A stretch of DNA of 64,000 bases, from assembly GCA_029379385.1 (NCBI GenBank), contig CM055614.1, positions 1,364,001 through 1,428,000 on the forward strand, read 5' to 3'. Every line of letters begins with the position of its first letter. The stretch's first letter is position 1. Below the pieces are notes generated by a model. That model was not told the DNA's origin. It worked only from the letters and a program-made list of their open reading frames with translations, and searched no databases. Below, in pieces: positions 1-11,939 of this stretch. The position numbers and the translations under genes are program-made. This DNA comes from Quillaja saponaria. Its lineage: Eukaryota > Streptophyta > Magnoliopsida > Fabales > Quillajaceae.

Positions 1-55
1 CAAATTTATACGTGATGAATTGATGATGGTGTTATTTTGGTTTTGTTTGTTGCAG

Positions 56-110
56 GTACATGGGAGTCAAAATATTGAATGAGAGGCTTGCGGCCGGTGA
101 ATCAAATTAA
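56..110 (+). CDS. Possible last coding exon of an unidentified upstream gene
   Basis: A TTGCAG acceptor ends at base 55. The frame starting at 57 reads YMGVKILNERLAAGESN and stops at TAA 108-110; base 56 would complete a codon from the previous exon, which lies outside the window. I do not recognise the 17-residue tail, so the gene cannot be named. Support is only the polypyrimidine-like tract before the AG and an open frame, so it could also be a chance ORF. Confidence 0.35.
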
Positions 111-740
111 GAACAGTTATTTCTTGGTACTTGTTTTTATCATTAATTATATGTGAAAATAATTTGTTAGACATGCAGTTCCAAAATCTCACAAAGAAAT
201 CTGAAAGTAGTTCTTGTCAAGGATGGTTGGTTTGTCTGTAAAAAACCTTAACAATTAATGAGGAGATGAGGAATGTCATTATATTATGTTTCTTCAACTT
301 AATTCATTATAGTACCATGAGAACGACAAATGGAAAAGGGACATGCCTAGGAATAATTCTGATTAGAACAAAATTATAGTATTATTAATTATCATCCAAG
401 GTTTCGTTAAGATTTTTTATCACCAAAAAGTAAACTATATATATAAAGCAGATAATCAAAAAAGAAAAATAAAATCGAGAAGGAATATGACACAGGATAT
501 ACCTCTCTCAGACCAAGTTTTTGCTGCCACCTTTCTTAGGCAAAAGAAGAAGGCATCTCCTCTTTGACAACCCCATCCCCTTTTTCTCCATCTTCCTCCA
601 TTCTTCTCGTCCCCAACTAGCTAGCTAGGAATATAATTAGCCGACACACACACAGAGAAAGAAAGAAAGATCAGTAAAAAAAAAAGGTGAAAGCTTGCAT
701 GAAATAATGCGTATCATAGAATTAAAGCAGCAGGCACCAG
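111..740. other. Intergenic, upstream of MIR399
   Basis: AT-rich DNA with no supported gene. The first part may be the 3' UTR of the gene ending at 110. A TATATATA run lies near 435-445 and a pyrimidine-rich stretch at about 500-610; either could belong to a longer MIR399 promoter or transcript leader, but nothing decides this. Confidence 0.5.
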
Positions 741-744
741 GAGA

Positions 745-775
745 GGATATCCAATATATATCCAAGAGCATATGC
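745..775 (+). promoter_or_regulatory. Two P1BS (PHR1-binding) sites of MIR399
   Basis: GGATATCC at 745-752 and GCATATGC at 768-775 both fit the P1BS consensus GNATATNC and are perfect 8-bp palindromes 15 bp apart. P1BS is bound by the phosphate-starvation factors PHR1/PHL and is known in promoters of MIR399 genes. A TATATAT run at 788-794 follows, so transcription could start near 820, about 50 bases before the hairpin. The paired sites and the spacing are seen; regulation by PHR1 is inferred. Confidence 0.8.
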
Positions 776-870
776 TATTTTCATAGCTATATATCTCGCT
801 TGCATTAAGGAGCAGCCCAATGCAAAGAGGGTGGCCTTAACTTATCAACAAGTGAACCACTATAAGCCTA

Positions 871-990
871 AGCGAACTAGTTGTAGGGCTCCTCTCCTTT
901 GGCAGGCACACCATCATTATAACTAATAAGGAATTATTTCTTAGTTATTATGTTCCGCCAAAGGAGAGTTGCCCTTCAACTAGCTTCTGC
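871..990 (+). ncRNA. MIR399: MIR399 microRNA precursor
   Basis: The 3' arm at 956-976 begins CGCCAAAGGAGAGTTGCCC, the 21-nt mature miR399 of the b/c type (GAGAGTT core). The 5' arm at 886-906 begins GGGCTCCTCTCCTTTGGC and is its near-perfect star strand. Flanks continue the stem: ACTAGTTG at 876-883 pairs with CAACTAG at 977-983. The loop is about 49 nt (907-955). miR399 is made in phosphate starvation and cleaves PHO2/UBC24 mRNA, which raises phosphate uptake and transport. The mature strand on the 3' arm is the family norm. The first base is C rather than the usual U, and the base before it (955) is also C, so the 5' end could vary by a base. In Arabidopsis MIR399B sits next to UER1; here UER1 is about 17 kb away, beyond HMGS and a subtilase, consistent with positional orthology. 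Confidence 0.93.
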
Positions 991-2140
991 TTAATTAGTA
1001 AAGCAATTTTGAGGGACAAAGATCCATTGGGGTTACGGTCTTTTTCATGCAAGGTATGTTTAATTCAGTCAGTAGAATTTCAAATGCATCTATATATAAT
1101 TCGAATTTAAGAAATGTTAATCCGATGCACGTAGAAACTAATAATAAATTATGTTTCCACATTCAAAGTTCAACATCACCCTCTGGCTCAAGCATGCAAA
1201 AAATATAGCAAGTACTGCATGATAAATGATATTTTTCTCTGTAGTAGGGACTACATATAATTTTCGCTGCATCTACAAAAGGGAAATGCTATGTTTTGTA
1301 ACTGGAAACCCATAACAGATCTAGAGATGTAAAGCTTCTATTAGTGCAGGGTTCCCGCACACAGCAAATTAAACATTACATTTTCTTTTGTAAATGATGG
1401 AGCAAAAATTATCGTCATAACTTATAACTTCCTTCCAGAGCTAGAACTCATTTGTTCCTATTTATGAACCAACACTCGTCCTTTCCACCTCTCTGGAAAT
1501 GTTTTCTATTCATGTGAACTAGAAGAGCAAATATTATGGACAGTTAAGGAAATTCACTTATCGCCAGTGGTACAAACTACAATCAAAACTCAATATTAGA
1601 ATTGAACTTTTTGGGACGAGATTTCATGTTTATTGTTATCTACATATCTATCCATTTCACTCAGCAAGCCAAGATAAAGTTTCATATTTTAACTAAGCAT
1701 AGTTTCTTATATGGAAATTGCATAAACAATTTTTTTTACTTGAGCTAGGGTTGATTTTCCAATCAATTTGTTCCAATTTTTGGGAACTTAGAATTAAAAA
1801 AAGTTGCAATATGACACAATTTCTATAAGCCCCAAAACCGCTAGTTTGCAGCAAGTAACTAGACATATAATGTAGTACATTAATATAGTAAACCAGGGAT
1901 TCTTCTGTTTCTGTGGTAATATTCTATGTACTCAGTGTCAATCTTGTGCAACTAAATTGTCAAATCATCCTTATAGCTTAAATATAGTAGTACACTAATC
2001 TAGTACCTAACACTGAGTCTCATAAACCATAGACAAAGAAAAGGACCAGCAACAAGAAAACAAACGCAGTAAACTTTCAAAACTATGAAAAGGTTTACCT
2101 GAAACCAAATGCTTGACAAAAGAAATCAATCAGATGCTAC
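991..2140. other. Intergenic, downstream of MIR399
   Basis: No ORF, repeat array or second hairpin could be supported. The first part may be the 3' part of the MIR399 primary transcript. Confidence 0.5.
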
Positions 2141-2290
2141 AATTCAATATTCAAGAACAGAATCGGGGACGATAAGCAAGCGCCTGATCTCAGAAGCCAT
2201 GGTTAAGTTCTTGGGGGTCGTTATTGAAACCAGTTGGGCAAAGTAAGGAGTGAACCTGCGTTTGTCGTTAGCTCGGGACTATATATAAGT
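2095..2290 (-). other. Possible minus-strand promoter, first exon and 18-residue ORF
   Basis: Read on the minus strand, GGGCCC/TGGGCT site II-like motifs (about 2375-2400) are followed by a TATATATA box near 2280, then an ATG at 2200 opening an 18-codon ORF (MASEIRRLLIVPDSVLEY, stop 2144-2146), then a CAG|GTAAAC donor-like site near 2097. The order promoter, short ORF, donor is coherent, but the peptide matches nothing I know and no second exon was found. It could be a non-coding RNA leader, a uORF or chance. Confidence 0.22.
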
Positions 2291-2299
2291 TTTTTTTTT

Positions 2300-4440
2300 T
2301 TTTTTTACTTTTTACTTCTGTCTATTTTGAGCTGGGTATTTATTGGGCTTTCACTTATTTGAGGCTTTCTTCCGGGCTTAGCCCAAAGGGCCCAATCTCG
2401 AAATTAACTTCACAATTCTCTCAAATTTTTTTTTTAAAATCATCTTTAAAATTAAGGTATTTTTTTCTAAAATTTTTTTCGAATCTTTTTTTTATTTTTA
2501 TTTTTATATAGAAGTCCTTTTTCTTGGAATTGCCATTAAAAAATTATACTAGATTTCATTACTATAGTTGGATGTGAAAGACATCTATTGTTCAAAAGGA
2601 ATTGTAGAAAATATTTTGTCTCATTGTAACTTGCTATCCATTAATGGGTTACCCATACAGTTCAAAAAAAAATTAGCGATAAACTCCCATACACCGCTAA
2701 TAATTTATGAATTGATAGCTTCATGTACCTAACCTTATTTATTATATAATAAATAGTTGATTAAAAATAAGTCCAACCATCTACCTCCACCATTTCAGCA
2801 GCGCTGGTCACGTGCCGGGAAAGAGAACAACTTTCTGTTGGACCACCGGAGCATTGTCAGATGATAGTAGAAGGGTAGAAGGGTATAGAGGGTACTAGCT
2901 TAGTCAAATAGACAGGGTTACCTACCCCGGTTTCACCAACTTTTAGCCATAAAGTGAATGAATCAATGATCTAGTGTACACACATTTTTTTTCTCTTTTA
3001 ATGTATGTGTCAAGGGTTTTTTTTTTTTTTTTTGGGTTTTATGGCTAGTCAATTTTTTATATATCAACTATATATATGATTTGATTAAAAATATATCATT
3101 CGTGTTAAAACTAAATAATTTATTTTAAAAAAAATAAATTACTTTCACATTCTTTTAAGCAAAATTCAAATTCAAGAAATTACTAAATAGAATACATATG
3201 CAAAAAAATTGCTTTACAACCTTAGACTTTTATTGTTAGTACAATAATTGCTTACAACCTAATTAGACTTTACTAAAACAAAAAAAAATAAAAAAATATA
3301 TATATATATATGGGTCATGCAAGTGGTTGGTTGATTTTTAGATTTGCACATGCTCACAACAAGTCACAATAGATCACTTACCCTTTGCAATACATTCAAT
3401 TGGGATTGTATAAAATTAAATTTATATAATATATTTGATAATTCATTTATATATTTTTGTGTTTTTATTCTTCTTCTAATTAATAATATAATAATTATTA
3501 TGGATAATATAAAATATGATCAATATTATAAATATATATAAGATACATCAACTAATTTTTAATGTTTTATATACACATGAGTCACATATTGGAAATTTGA
3601 CAAAACAAATCTAGCCAAGCTTAATAAAAATTGAAGTATCGTTACCAGTACAGTAAAATCTCTTGGAATGTTATTTTTGAGTATGTCTGAGGAAACCTAA
3701 GAAGTTTACACAACATCCAATTTGCCTTTTTCCAAGACGGCTAACTTGGTCTCTTGCTAGTGTAATCAAGAATTGTCATTACTTGCTGAAACGTGAATGA
3801 ACTCGTGTTTTATCACATTAATTACTTGTTGAAACGCGAATGAACTCATGTTCTATTACAACTGGTGTTATAATTTGAGACACACCACCTCAGTCACTTG
3901 GTCCTCTTCTACTGGCTGATTATATGGGAGTTTCTTTCTTGTGTTAGTTTTATTCTTTTGTACTTTTTCTTAGCATCAAAAAAAATTGAAGTATGGTATG
4001 TACGGATTCCACTCGTGTAGAGCATGTCACTCGCGTGCTAGTTTGTTTGTTTGCTAATAGAGCATGACACTCGTTTTGGGCATGGAGACCGGGGAAGAAT
4101 TGATCCTCTAAATTATTAGTTTAGACACGTGAATGGCGAGGCTATCTTGTCAGAAAAAGATTGATATAGTATTATGCTCTTATTCTGTATAAAATTTAAT
4201 AAAATTAATGAATTAAATTATTATAGTTACATTGAGATAGAATTTCTATTTTATTCCTATCCAAAAACAAAATGAAATACTAAATAAGTAACAGCCAAAC
4301 AATTTATGTCATTTGTAGTTTCAGATCAAGAATAATTATTTGAAAACACTGGTTCACATCATTTAATACAGAAATTAGATTTCATATATTGGGTATCTTG
4401 AATTTGTGCTAATAATGACGGAAATAGTAATTCAATATAC
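2300..4440. other. AT-rich intergenic DNA
   Basis: Long poly-T and poly-A runs, TA microsatellites (for example 3297-3312) and a short tandem duplication at 3778-3857. No gene supported. Confidence 0.6.
3778..3857. repeat. Two-copy tandem repeat, 43-bp period
   Basis: Two diverged copies begin ATTACTTGCTGAAACGTGAA (3778) and ATTACTTGTTGAAACGCGAA (3821). Each continues with a TGAACTC(G/A)TGTT block. Differences are mostly C/T and G/A changes, so the duplication is not recent. Confidence 0.75.
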
Positions 4441-4449
4441 AATTTTTTA

Positions 4450-5850
4450 TACCTATATTATATATAAAAGAGCCTTAGCGATAGAAATTTTTTATTTTTT
4501 TTATTATAAGTTTGTTGTTTAATTATTATTTTATTTTAAATAGACTATTTTTTTTCACTTTTTTCTATTTTTTCTCTATTTTAATATTAGTAAAATCAGA
4601 ATTATTGTAGGACTATTCATTTCTTTTTTACTTATTATTTTTAATATTAATAAATCTATTTTTTTTTCAATAATTATATGTCAATAATAGTTAAAATCAA
4701 TTTTTTTATTTAATAAGTACCTAATAATCTTAATTATTTTAGTTATTCTCAATTTAAGAATTAAAATTTTTAGTTATTCTCAAATTTAAGAATTAAAATT
4801 TTTAGTTATTCTCAAATTTAAGAATTAAAATTTTGAAATTTACTATGAATTAAAAGAAATATTAAGAGCATAGTTTTTATTATTATAATATTATTTTTTA
4901 ACCTTTATATCATTTAAAAATTATATTTTTTCAATAATTATATGTCAATATTAGTTAATATTATTTTTTCAAATTTTTTATTTAATAAGTTCTTAATAAT
5001 TATAATATCTTTTAGTTCTTCTCAAATTTATGAAATATTTTTACAATACTATGAATTAAAAAATATTTAGAGTATAGTTTCCATGATTATATATTGTTGT
5101 TTTAACTTTTAATGGAAGAAATTTTATTTTCCTGAGTACCCTATGAGTTTTTACTATTATATAAATATTTTTTAATTGTTATTTTGCTTCAAATATTCTA
5201 TTTATTTATTTTTTTACTACTTTCATAATTTTTTGCTATTTTAATATTAATATAATTGTAATTAGTTTATGAATTTTTTTTATCCTAATTCTTTCAATAT
5301 TAATAAATCTATAATTTTTAAATAACTATATATCAATAGTATTTAATATTGAATTTCTAACTTTTTTAATTTAATAAGTTACAAATAATTATAATATTAT
5401 AAATTTTTTTTAAGCTGTTATGAATGAAAAGAAATATTAAGAATATAGTTTTTATGATTATAATATTATTATATTAATTTTTCCTCATCTTTATAATTTT
5501 TTAAAATAACTATATGTTTAAATTATTTTCTAAAGATAATTTCTTGATAATTACAAAAAATTATAGTATTATAAATTAATTTTTTTTAAATGCTATTAAA
5601 AAAATATATACTAAGAGTATTATTTTTATGATTATAATATTATTGTATTAATTATTCTTCAATTCTTATTATTTTTTTAAAATTATTTGTTTATAGTATG
5701 AATTAACCATAATTTACAATACTTCATATTTATAACATGGATTATTATTTTTTACTAGCTATAATTTCTTGATATGTATATCAATTATTGATGAACGTAT
5801 ATGTATATATCATAAACAAGATTCACATGCAACGCGTGTGTCACAAAAAC
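4450..5850. mobile_element. Degenerate ~190-bp repeat array, possibly a decayed non-autonomous Helitron
   Basis: The block is over 80% A+T. A motif of the type AGAGTATAGTTTTTATGATTA recurs near 4866, 5058, 5440 and 5613, giving spacings of about 192, 382 (two units) and 173. Another motif, AATAATTATATGTCAATA, recurs near 4668, 4929 and 5320. Inside lies a clean three-copy 31/32-bp repeat at 4741-4834. The left edge has CTATATTATATATAAAAGAG (about 4453), like many plant Helitron 5' ends. The right edge has a short hairpin (ACATGC 5825-5830, loop AAC, GCGTGT 5834-5839), like a Helitron 3' hairpin. A CTRR terminus after the hairpin was not found, so the class is unsure. Confidence 0.4.
4741..4834. 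repeat. Three-copy 31/32-bp tandem repeat
   Basis: Copies at 4741-4771, 4772-4803 and 4804-4834 each start AGTTATTCTCAA and end in TTAAAATTTT. The copies are almost identical, unlike the older ~190-bp array around them, so this is a younger local expansion. Confidence 0.85.
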
Positions 5851-7800
5851 ACATATCAAATAGTAATAAAGTTTGTTTGACTTGTTGAAAGAATATTAGT
5901 TGGTCATGATTTCAGTCATATTTAATTTTAAAAAAAAATTAATTTCTTATTTATTTCAATTAATTCTTAGACAAACAGAAATAATAATCAATGCTACATA
6001 TTCTACACCCAAATATTATTTATATTTTTAAAATAATTTTTCTAACTGGTATTTTAGGGTATTTGTTAAGGTATAATAAATTTAAAATCAAAATCCCAAC
6101 GGGATTGGGTTGGTAATAAAAATGTAAAATTTCTTTTAGAGATGACCATTGCAAATAAAATTCTCATACATATTATAATTTAAACTATGGATGTATGATA
6201 TTTATATCCTATAATTCGTCACTTAACTTTGCTTAACAAATTTATGAGTATGCATGGTTTAAATTTAAGACATTTATACTTTGATATTATGATGACTTAT
6301 TTAGAAGTTTAAACTTATAAAAAGGTTAAACATTTAATTCATGTAATATATCTACGGTCCTGATTTCATGAATTTTTACAGTGTCTGGGATTTGATGGAG
6401 AATGCAACACAGGGGACCATGTCTAAGTGATTGGATCTCACAATTGGCAAAGGGTAGGCCCAAATTGAAAAATTCCGCGGATGATGGAATTGACAAAATA
6501 TGTTTCTGGAGGGTTAAATTAAAAATTAAGATAATTTTAAGGAATTAAAATAATAGTTAAGCTTCATTTTATTTTTTTAATGTAGTTCTTAAAAAATTGT
6601 TTTTAATCAAGTTCTTAATTATTTTTATTTTAAATTTTGACGATTTAATTTTTTAAATTAGGTTCTTAATCAAGTTTAAAGCATTAGATTGAAATGAAAT
6701 TTAATGGAATTAATTAACAAATATTTTTAAGTGGTGATGAAAAATATAATATTAATGAATAAAAAAAAATTTGCATGAATATTGACTCAATTGCTAAAAA
6801 AAATTGTTTCATCTATTTTAAATGTTACACCTAATTTTTTCTCTAAAAACAAAATTTTTTCATAAATCATAAAATTATTTCACTTATTCTTAACCTTATT
6901 AACTAATTTTATTATGTTCCTTCTAAATTTAATAAATTTGGATTGATTAAAATTTTAATTTTAAAAAAACTAAATTTCAAGTGACTAAAATAAAAACAAT
7001 TCTCAAAAACCAACAACAGTAAATAAGCATTTAAAGTTTCACTTTATATTATGTGTTTTTTTTTTTTTTTTGCAATATTTATTATAATGTTTTTAAATCA
7101 ATTTAGTAGGCATTCTTCCTGTCACTTCGGTATAAATCATATGAATTGACATATAAACAAATTTAAAATGCCAAAAGTACTGGAAAAAATGATATTTTTG
7201 TCAATAAAATAAAGTTAGAATAACATGATACGAAAATGTCTTAATCTCACATTAGTTGAAAGCAAAATTTCAAACACTGTAATACTATTACACATTGTCA
7301 ATCTCAATCACTAAAAAAAAATCACGTCAATTTGATGACTATGATGGGTATATTTTTGATGATATTTTGTTACTTCTTGCATACTAGTAACCCCTGGTAC
7401 ATTATTGAAGCGGTATATAAAATATTTTAATTTTTAGTGTGTATTTTAAACTCAAAAAGTTAAATTTACGTTCGTTCGAGATTCGTAGTAATTATTTTTT
7501 TGTAAGTATTACAGAGACTTTTCAATCATTCAATTCAAGAGTATTTTATCACTTAATCATATATTATTTGGTGAAATATAAGATTTTTGATTTCGAGTGG
7601 TAGAAAAATAAGTATACAAAAAAGAAGTCGTATTTCATAGCAAAAATAAATAAAATAAAATTATAGTGAAATGAAAAGAAAAATTTGCTAGTTGTCACAA
7701 TCATTAACCACTCTTGTTATTTTGTCAATTGGACTGTAATAACCATCGCTTGCATGGCAAAAATGGGTAAATAAATTAAAAAGCAAAGGTCAAAACTGGA
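5851..7800. other. AT-rich intergenic DNA before HMGS
   Basis: No ORF of note. Scattered homopolymers, including a poly-T run near 7058. I see no gene or clear mobile element. Confidence 0.55.
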
Positions 7801-7870
7801 GTAACTGCCTGATGGAGAGGACCTGGCAGGGTCTCAGCGTTCCTTCATTTTCCTTCTCCTTCAGTCCTTC

Positions 7871-7882
7871 TTATATATATAC
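7871..7882 (+). promoter_or_regulatory. TATA box of the HMG-CoA synthase gene
   Basis: TTATATATATAC in an otherwise mixed-composition stretch, about 190 bp before the HMGS ATG. A CT-rich leader (about 7920-7965) follows, as in many plant 5' UTRs. Transcription would start near 7910. Confidence 0.6.
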
Positions 7883-8070
7883 CCCACCCGGCATCGAACA
7901 CCTACATGTGAGTCTCACCGTTTCTTTCTCTGCGATTTTGCAGGATTCCCTCTCTTTCTTTCTCTGTTAAACACCAACAGACGCCTGCGCACCGAGATAC
8001 ACAGAGGCTCACACTTTCCTTGTCTGGATCTTTGAAATCAATCGTTGCTGAGAATTTGAAGTGAAGGAAA

Positions 8071-11000
8071 ATGGCTGAGAATGTGGGAATTCTCGCTATG
8101 GATATCTACTTCCCTCCTACTTTTATTCAGCAGGTGAATATCTTCTTTGCTTATTTTCTCTCTGATTTTCTTTTCCTCTTCCTGTTTGGTATGGCTGGAA
8201 AAAGCAAGCAATCGAGAAGGGAGTGTACGTTGGAAAATTTTCTGATGTAGAAAAGGGAACACAAAAATTAAATATCAATTATGAGATGGTTGAAAGCATA
8301 ATAAATGTTTTGAATATATTCAATCAAAACTCAGAAAGAGTATAAGCGAGTAATTTTTTGTGTATGTAATATAGGAAGCATTGGAGGCTCATGATGGTGC
8401 AAGTAAAGGGAAATATACTATTGGGCTTGGACAGGATTGCATGGGATTTTGTACAGAGGTGGAAGATGTTATCTCGATGAGGTTCGATTTCTGCATTTTT
8501 GATATTCCCTGTTTTCATAGTAGATGCCGTAGGAAATTTCTTGGGCTGTGCTAATGATCTAAATAGGGACTGTTTTTTATGTCTGTGAGTTGAGGATCCA
8601 ATATATGTTAAAGATGGAACTCTTTTAATCAGTTCGGAATAGCAAGATAATTTATTTTAACATTACTGGATCTTTTTTACATCTCTATAAAGGAGCAACT
8701 GTTTCCCAGTATGCACAAAAACTAGATGTATTTTTATTTTTTTTGTTGTTGAAAAGTGTGAAAATTATTCTTTAATCCTGTAGATATGTTTATTTTCTAA
8801 TGGCTTATTGAGCTCTAGGCCTCTAGCTAATGATGATGATCTTCTCTGATGTCATTTTTCTGAGAATCTATATTCATTAAACCTTGAATCTTCAGTTTGA
8901 CAGTTGTTTCTTCACTCCTTGAGAAATATGGAGTTGACCCTAAACAAATTGGTCGGCTAGAAGTAGGAAGCGAGACTGTGATAGACAAGAGCAAATCCAT
9001 CAAGACATTCCTGATGCAGATCTTTGAGGTACCCTTCCAGTTCAAACCATATGTATAGATGAATTATCCTTGGTTGAAGTCCTGACTTTATTTTTTGATG
9101 ATTTTTTTCACCTTACGATGGTCTAGTTGTTCTGTCTGATCTTCGAAGCGGATGATTAACTATTTATGACTAATGTGAAACAAGCAGAAATATGGAAATA
9201 CTGACATTGAGGGTGTCGATTCAACCAATGCATGCTATGGAGGAACTGCGGCTTTGTTCAACTGTGTCAACTGGGTGGAGAGTAGTTCATGGGATGGACG
9301 CTATGGACTTGTTATCTGCACTGACAGTGCGGTAAGATCATTTTCTGTATATACATATGGCATGTTTAGATGTTAGTGTGTGTGCCCACTCCCTCTACCC
9401 TGACTTCTGCTGGTGCATATCCTGTCTCGATATTGTTAATATGCAACTTTAGGAGTACTTGAAATTTCTGAATTCAAAGAGGCATTTCTTAAATTCCATT
9501 TATCTGCTTAAAAGTTAAATTAGTTTCAGACCTGCAAAAACTTTCTATAATGTGTGTTTATGTGGATAGATGTTCTGTTTTCATATTGGATATATTCTTT
9601 ATCAGGTCTATGCTGAAGGACCAGCTCGCCCTACTGGAGGAGCAGCTGCTATTGCCATCCTAGTAGGTCCAGATGCCCCTATTGCTTTTGAAAGCAAATT
9701 AAGAGGAAGCTATATGTCTCATGTCTATGACTTCTACAAGCCTAACCTTGCCAGTGAATATCCGGTAAGAAGTGTTAAAAAATGTTGTATATGTACATTG
9801 TGGATGTAAAAATATGCAGACGTGGTCCCGAGTCCCACTCAATTTGTCACTTTAGGAAACCACACAGTTTAAGAAGCGTAAAAATTGATGAAAGTAAATC
9901 TGAATTTGAATGAAAGGGTAATGTGAGAAAGTAAACTATTATCACATTTTGCTTTTCTAAAAGTATCAGTTTGGTTGGAACAGTTTAAAATGAGAAAGGT
10001 GACAAATTCAACGGGACAAAAGAGAGTAAAATTTTGGTTATTGCAGCATCTATGAATCTTTCTTATGGTCCTCAAATACAAGAAAAAAAGAATTCTGTTG
10101 ATTATACGGTTTTGATTCTACAATCCATTACTACTTTTCAAGTTACCAATTGGAATAAAGACCTTTTGATGGAAACATGTTTCTAGGTAGTAGATGGGAA
10201 GCTGTCTCAAACATGTTACCTTATGGCTGTTGATTCTTGTTATAAGCAATTCTGTCACAAGTAAGTTCATGCCGATGCTGCAAGCATTCAGTTTGATTTG
10301 CAAACATAGTTTTCCACGTACCAAGTACCTTACTGCATTGCTTTCTGTAGGTATGAGAAACTGGAGGGCAAGCAATTTTCTATTTCTGATGCTGAATATT
10401 TGGTATTTCATTCTCCTTATAACAAGGTACCCAGGTCTCGGTCTCTTACTTAATACAGTTTCTTTGTCTCTCTTTTATATCTGCCTTAATTGATATAGTT
10501 TTTATTGCATTGAACTTCTGCAGCTTGTACAGAAAAGTTTTGCTCGTTTAGTGTTCAACGACGTCTTGAGGAATGCCAGGTTCTCCATCCCTGTGAAAAA
10601 AATTGTTTAATTTTTCTGGAAGCTATATTATTTGATGTCTGGGTATTTGGAAATTAATAATTATTGCTTATATCGGCAGCTCTGTTGATGAGGTTGGTAA
10701 AGAAAAGCTTGGACCTTTTTCGACCTTATCGGATGCTGAAAGCTACCAAAACCGGGATCTTGAAAAGGTCTATTTTAAGCCCTTCTTTCCTTTCTTTCTC
10801 ACCCCTTTGTCTGGGGATGTTGATTTCATATTAATGCACTCAGTTGGAGCTCTTTCCTGATGATCACTCAATAATGTGAATCTGCAGGCATCCCAGCAAG
10901 TTGCAAAACCACTATATGATGCAAAGGTGCAACCAACCACTTTGATACCGAAGCAAGTTGGTAATATGTATACTGCATCTCTCTATGCAGCATTTGCATC

Positions 11001-11939
11001 CCTCATCCACAACAAACATAGCTCATTGGTACATGTTCTCAGTACTTCCCAAGTCAATTATATTTCTTCCCTACATCAAATGTTCATACTTTCTGATAAA
11101 TAACTTTGCTCTCTATAATTTGCAGGACGGCAAGCGGGTGATACTGTTCTCATATGGTAGTGGTTTAAGTGCCACAATGTTCTCTTTGCAACTCCGTAAT
11201 GGTCAACATCCCTTTAGCTTGTCAAACATTGCTGCAGTGATGGATGTTGGTGAGAAATTGAAGTCAAGGCTTGAGGTATTGTTCTTCTCTTTTTCAGATA
11301 CAGCAGTGTGCTGGATGTGCTTTTTAAATTAATGTAATCTAAATATAGGTGCATAACATACGGAAGCAATCTAGTGGTGTGTAGTTGATAATGAGTCCTC
11401 CATTTTTACTGAATATGAGCAAGCATTGATGTATCATAGTTTATTGCTGGAACATCTATGTCCAAGTAAAAATCCTCAGTCACAAGAAAAATTAGGTCTG
11501 TGTACCTTGAAACTTATTGTACAATATTATATCACTCATCATTGCCTTGACTCGGGAGTTGGCAGTGTTTGCTATGAATTAGCATATATGAGATTGAAAG
11601 ACTGGCAGTTGATCATTTGTCTTTACTGCGAATGAAGCATTTTTGTTAACATGCTGGGAAAGAAATGAACTGTTTGCAGTATCATTGATCTCCAATTCTG
11701 ATGACCACATGGCTGTTATGCAGTTTCCTCCTGAGAAATTTGTCGAAATTATGAAGCTAATGGAACATAGATATGGTGCTAAGGACTTTGTGACTAGCAA
11801 GGACAGCAGCCTTTTATCTCCAGGCACGTACTATCTTACTGAAGTTGACTCCATGTACCGGAGATTCTATGCCAAGAAGGCCGGGAATAGTATGAATGGC
11901 ATAGCCACCGAGAATGGTGTCATTGCCAACGGCCACTGA
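8071..11939 (+). CDS. HMGS: Hydroxymethylglutaryl-CoA synthase
   Basis: Condenses acetyl-CoA with acetoacetyl-CoA to HMG-CoA, the second step of the cytosolic mevalonate pathway to sterols and isoprenoids. Twelve exons: 8071-8133, 8375-8481, 8896-9028, 9188-9331, 9606-9764, 10187-10260, 10351-10426, 10524-10579, 10680-10767, 10888-11028, 11126-11275, 11724-11939. They join in phase to 468 residues, about the plant norm of 460-470. Starts [16 protein letters not shown], the family N-terminus, so the start is secure. Catalytic residues are present at the positions known from Brassica HMGS1: Glu79, Cys117 (in STNACYGG), His247 (in LVFHSPYNK) and Ser359 (in SYGSGL). No targeting peptide is visible, fitting a cytosolic enzyme. 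All introns are GT-AG. In Arabidopsis HMGS (At4g11820) lies near PLD gamma, DUF544, NYE2 and FZR genes, all of which have counterparts in this window. Confidence 0.97.

Noticed and set aside
3344..3541. 65-codon plus-strand ORF in AT-rich spacer
   Set aside because: Low-complexity Ile/Asn/Tyr composition typical of random AT-rich DNA, no splice or promoter context.
10118..10493. Overlapping ORFs on both strands inside HMGS
   Set aside because: They run through introns and shadow exons 6 and 7 in wrong frames; the spliced HMGS frame explains the conservation.
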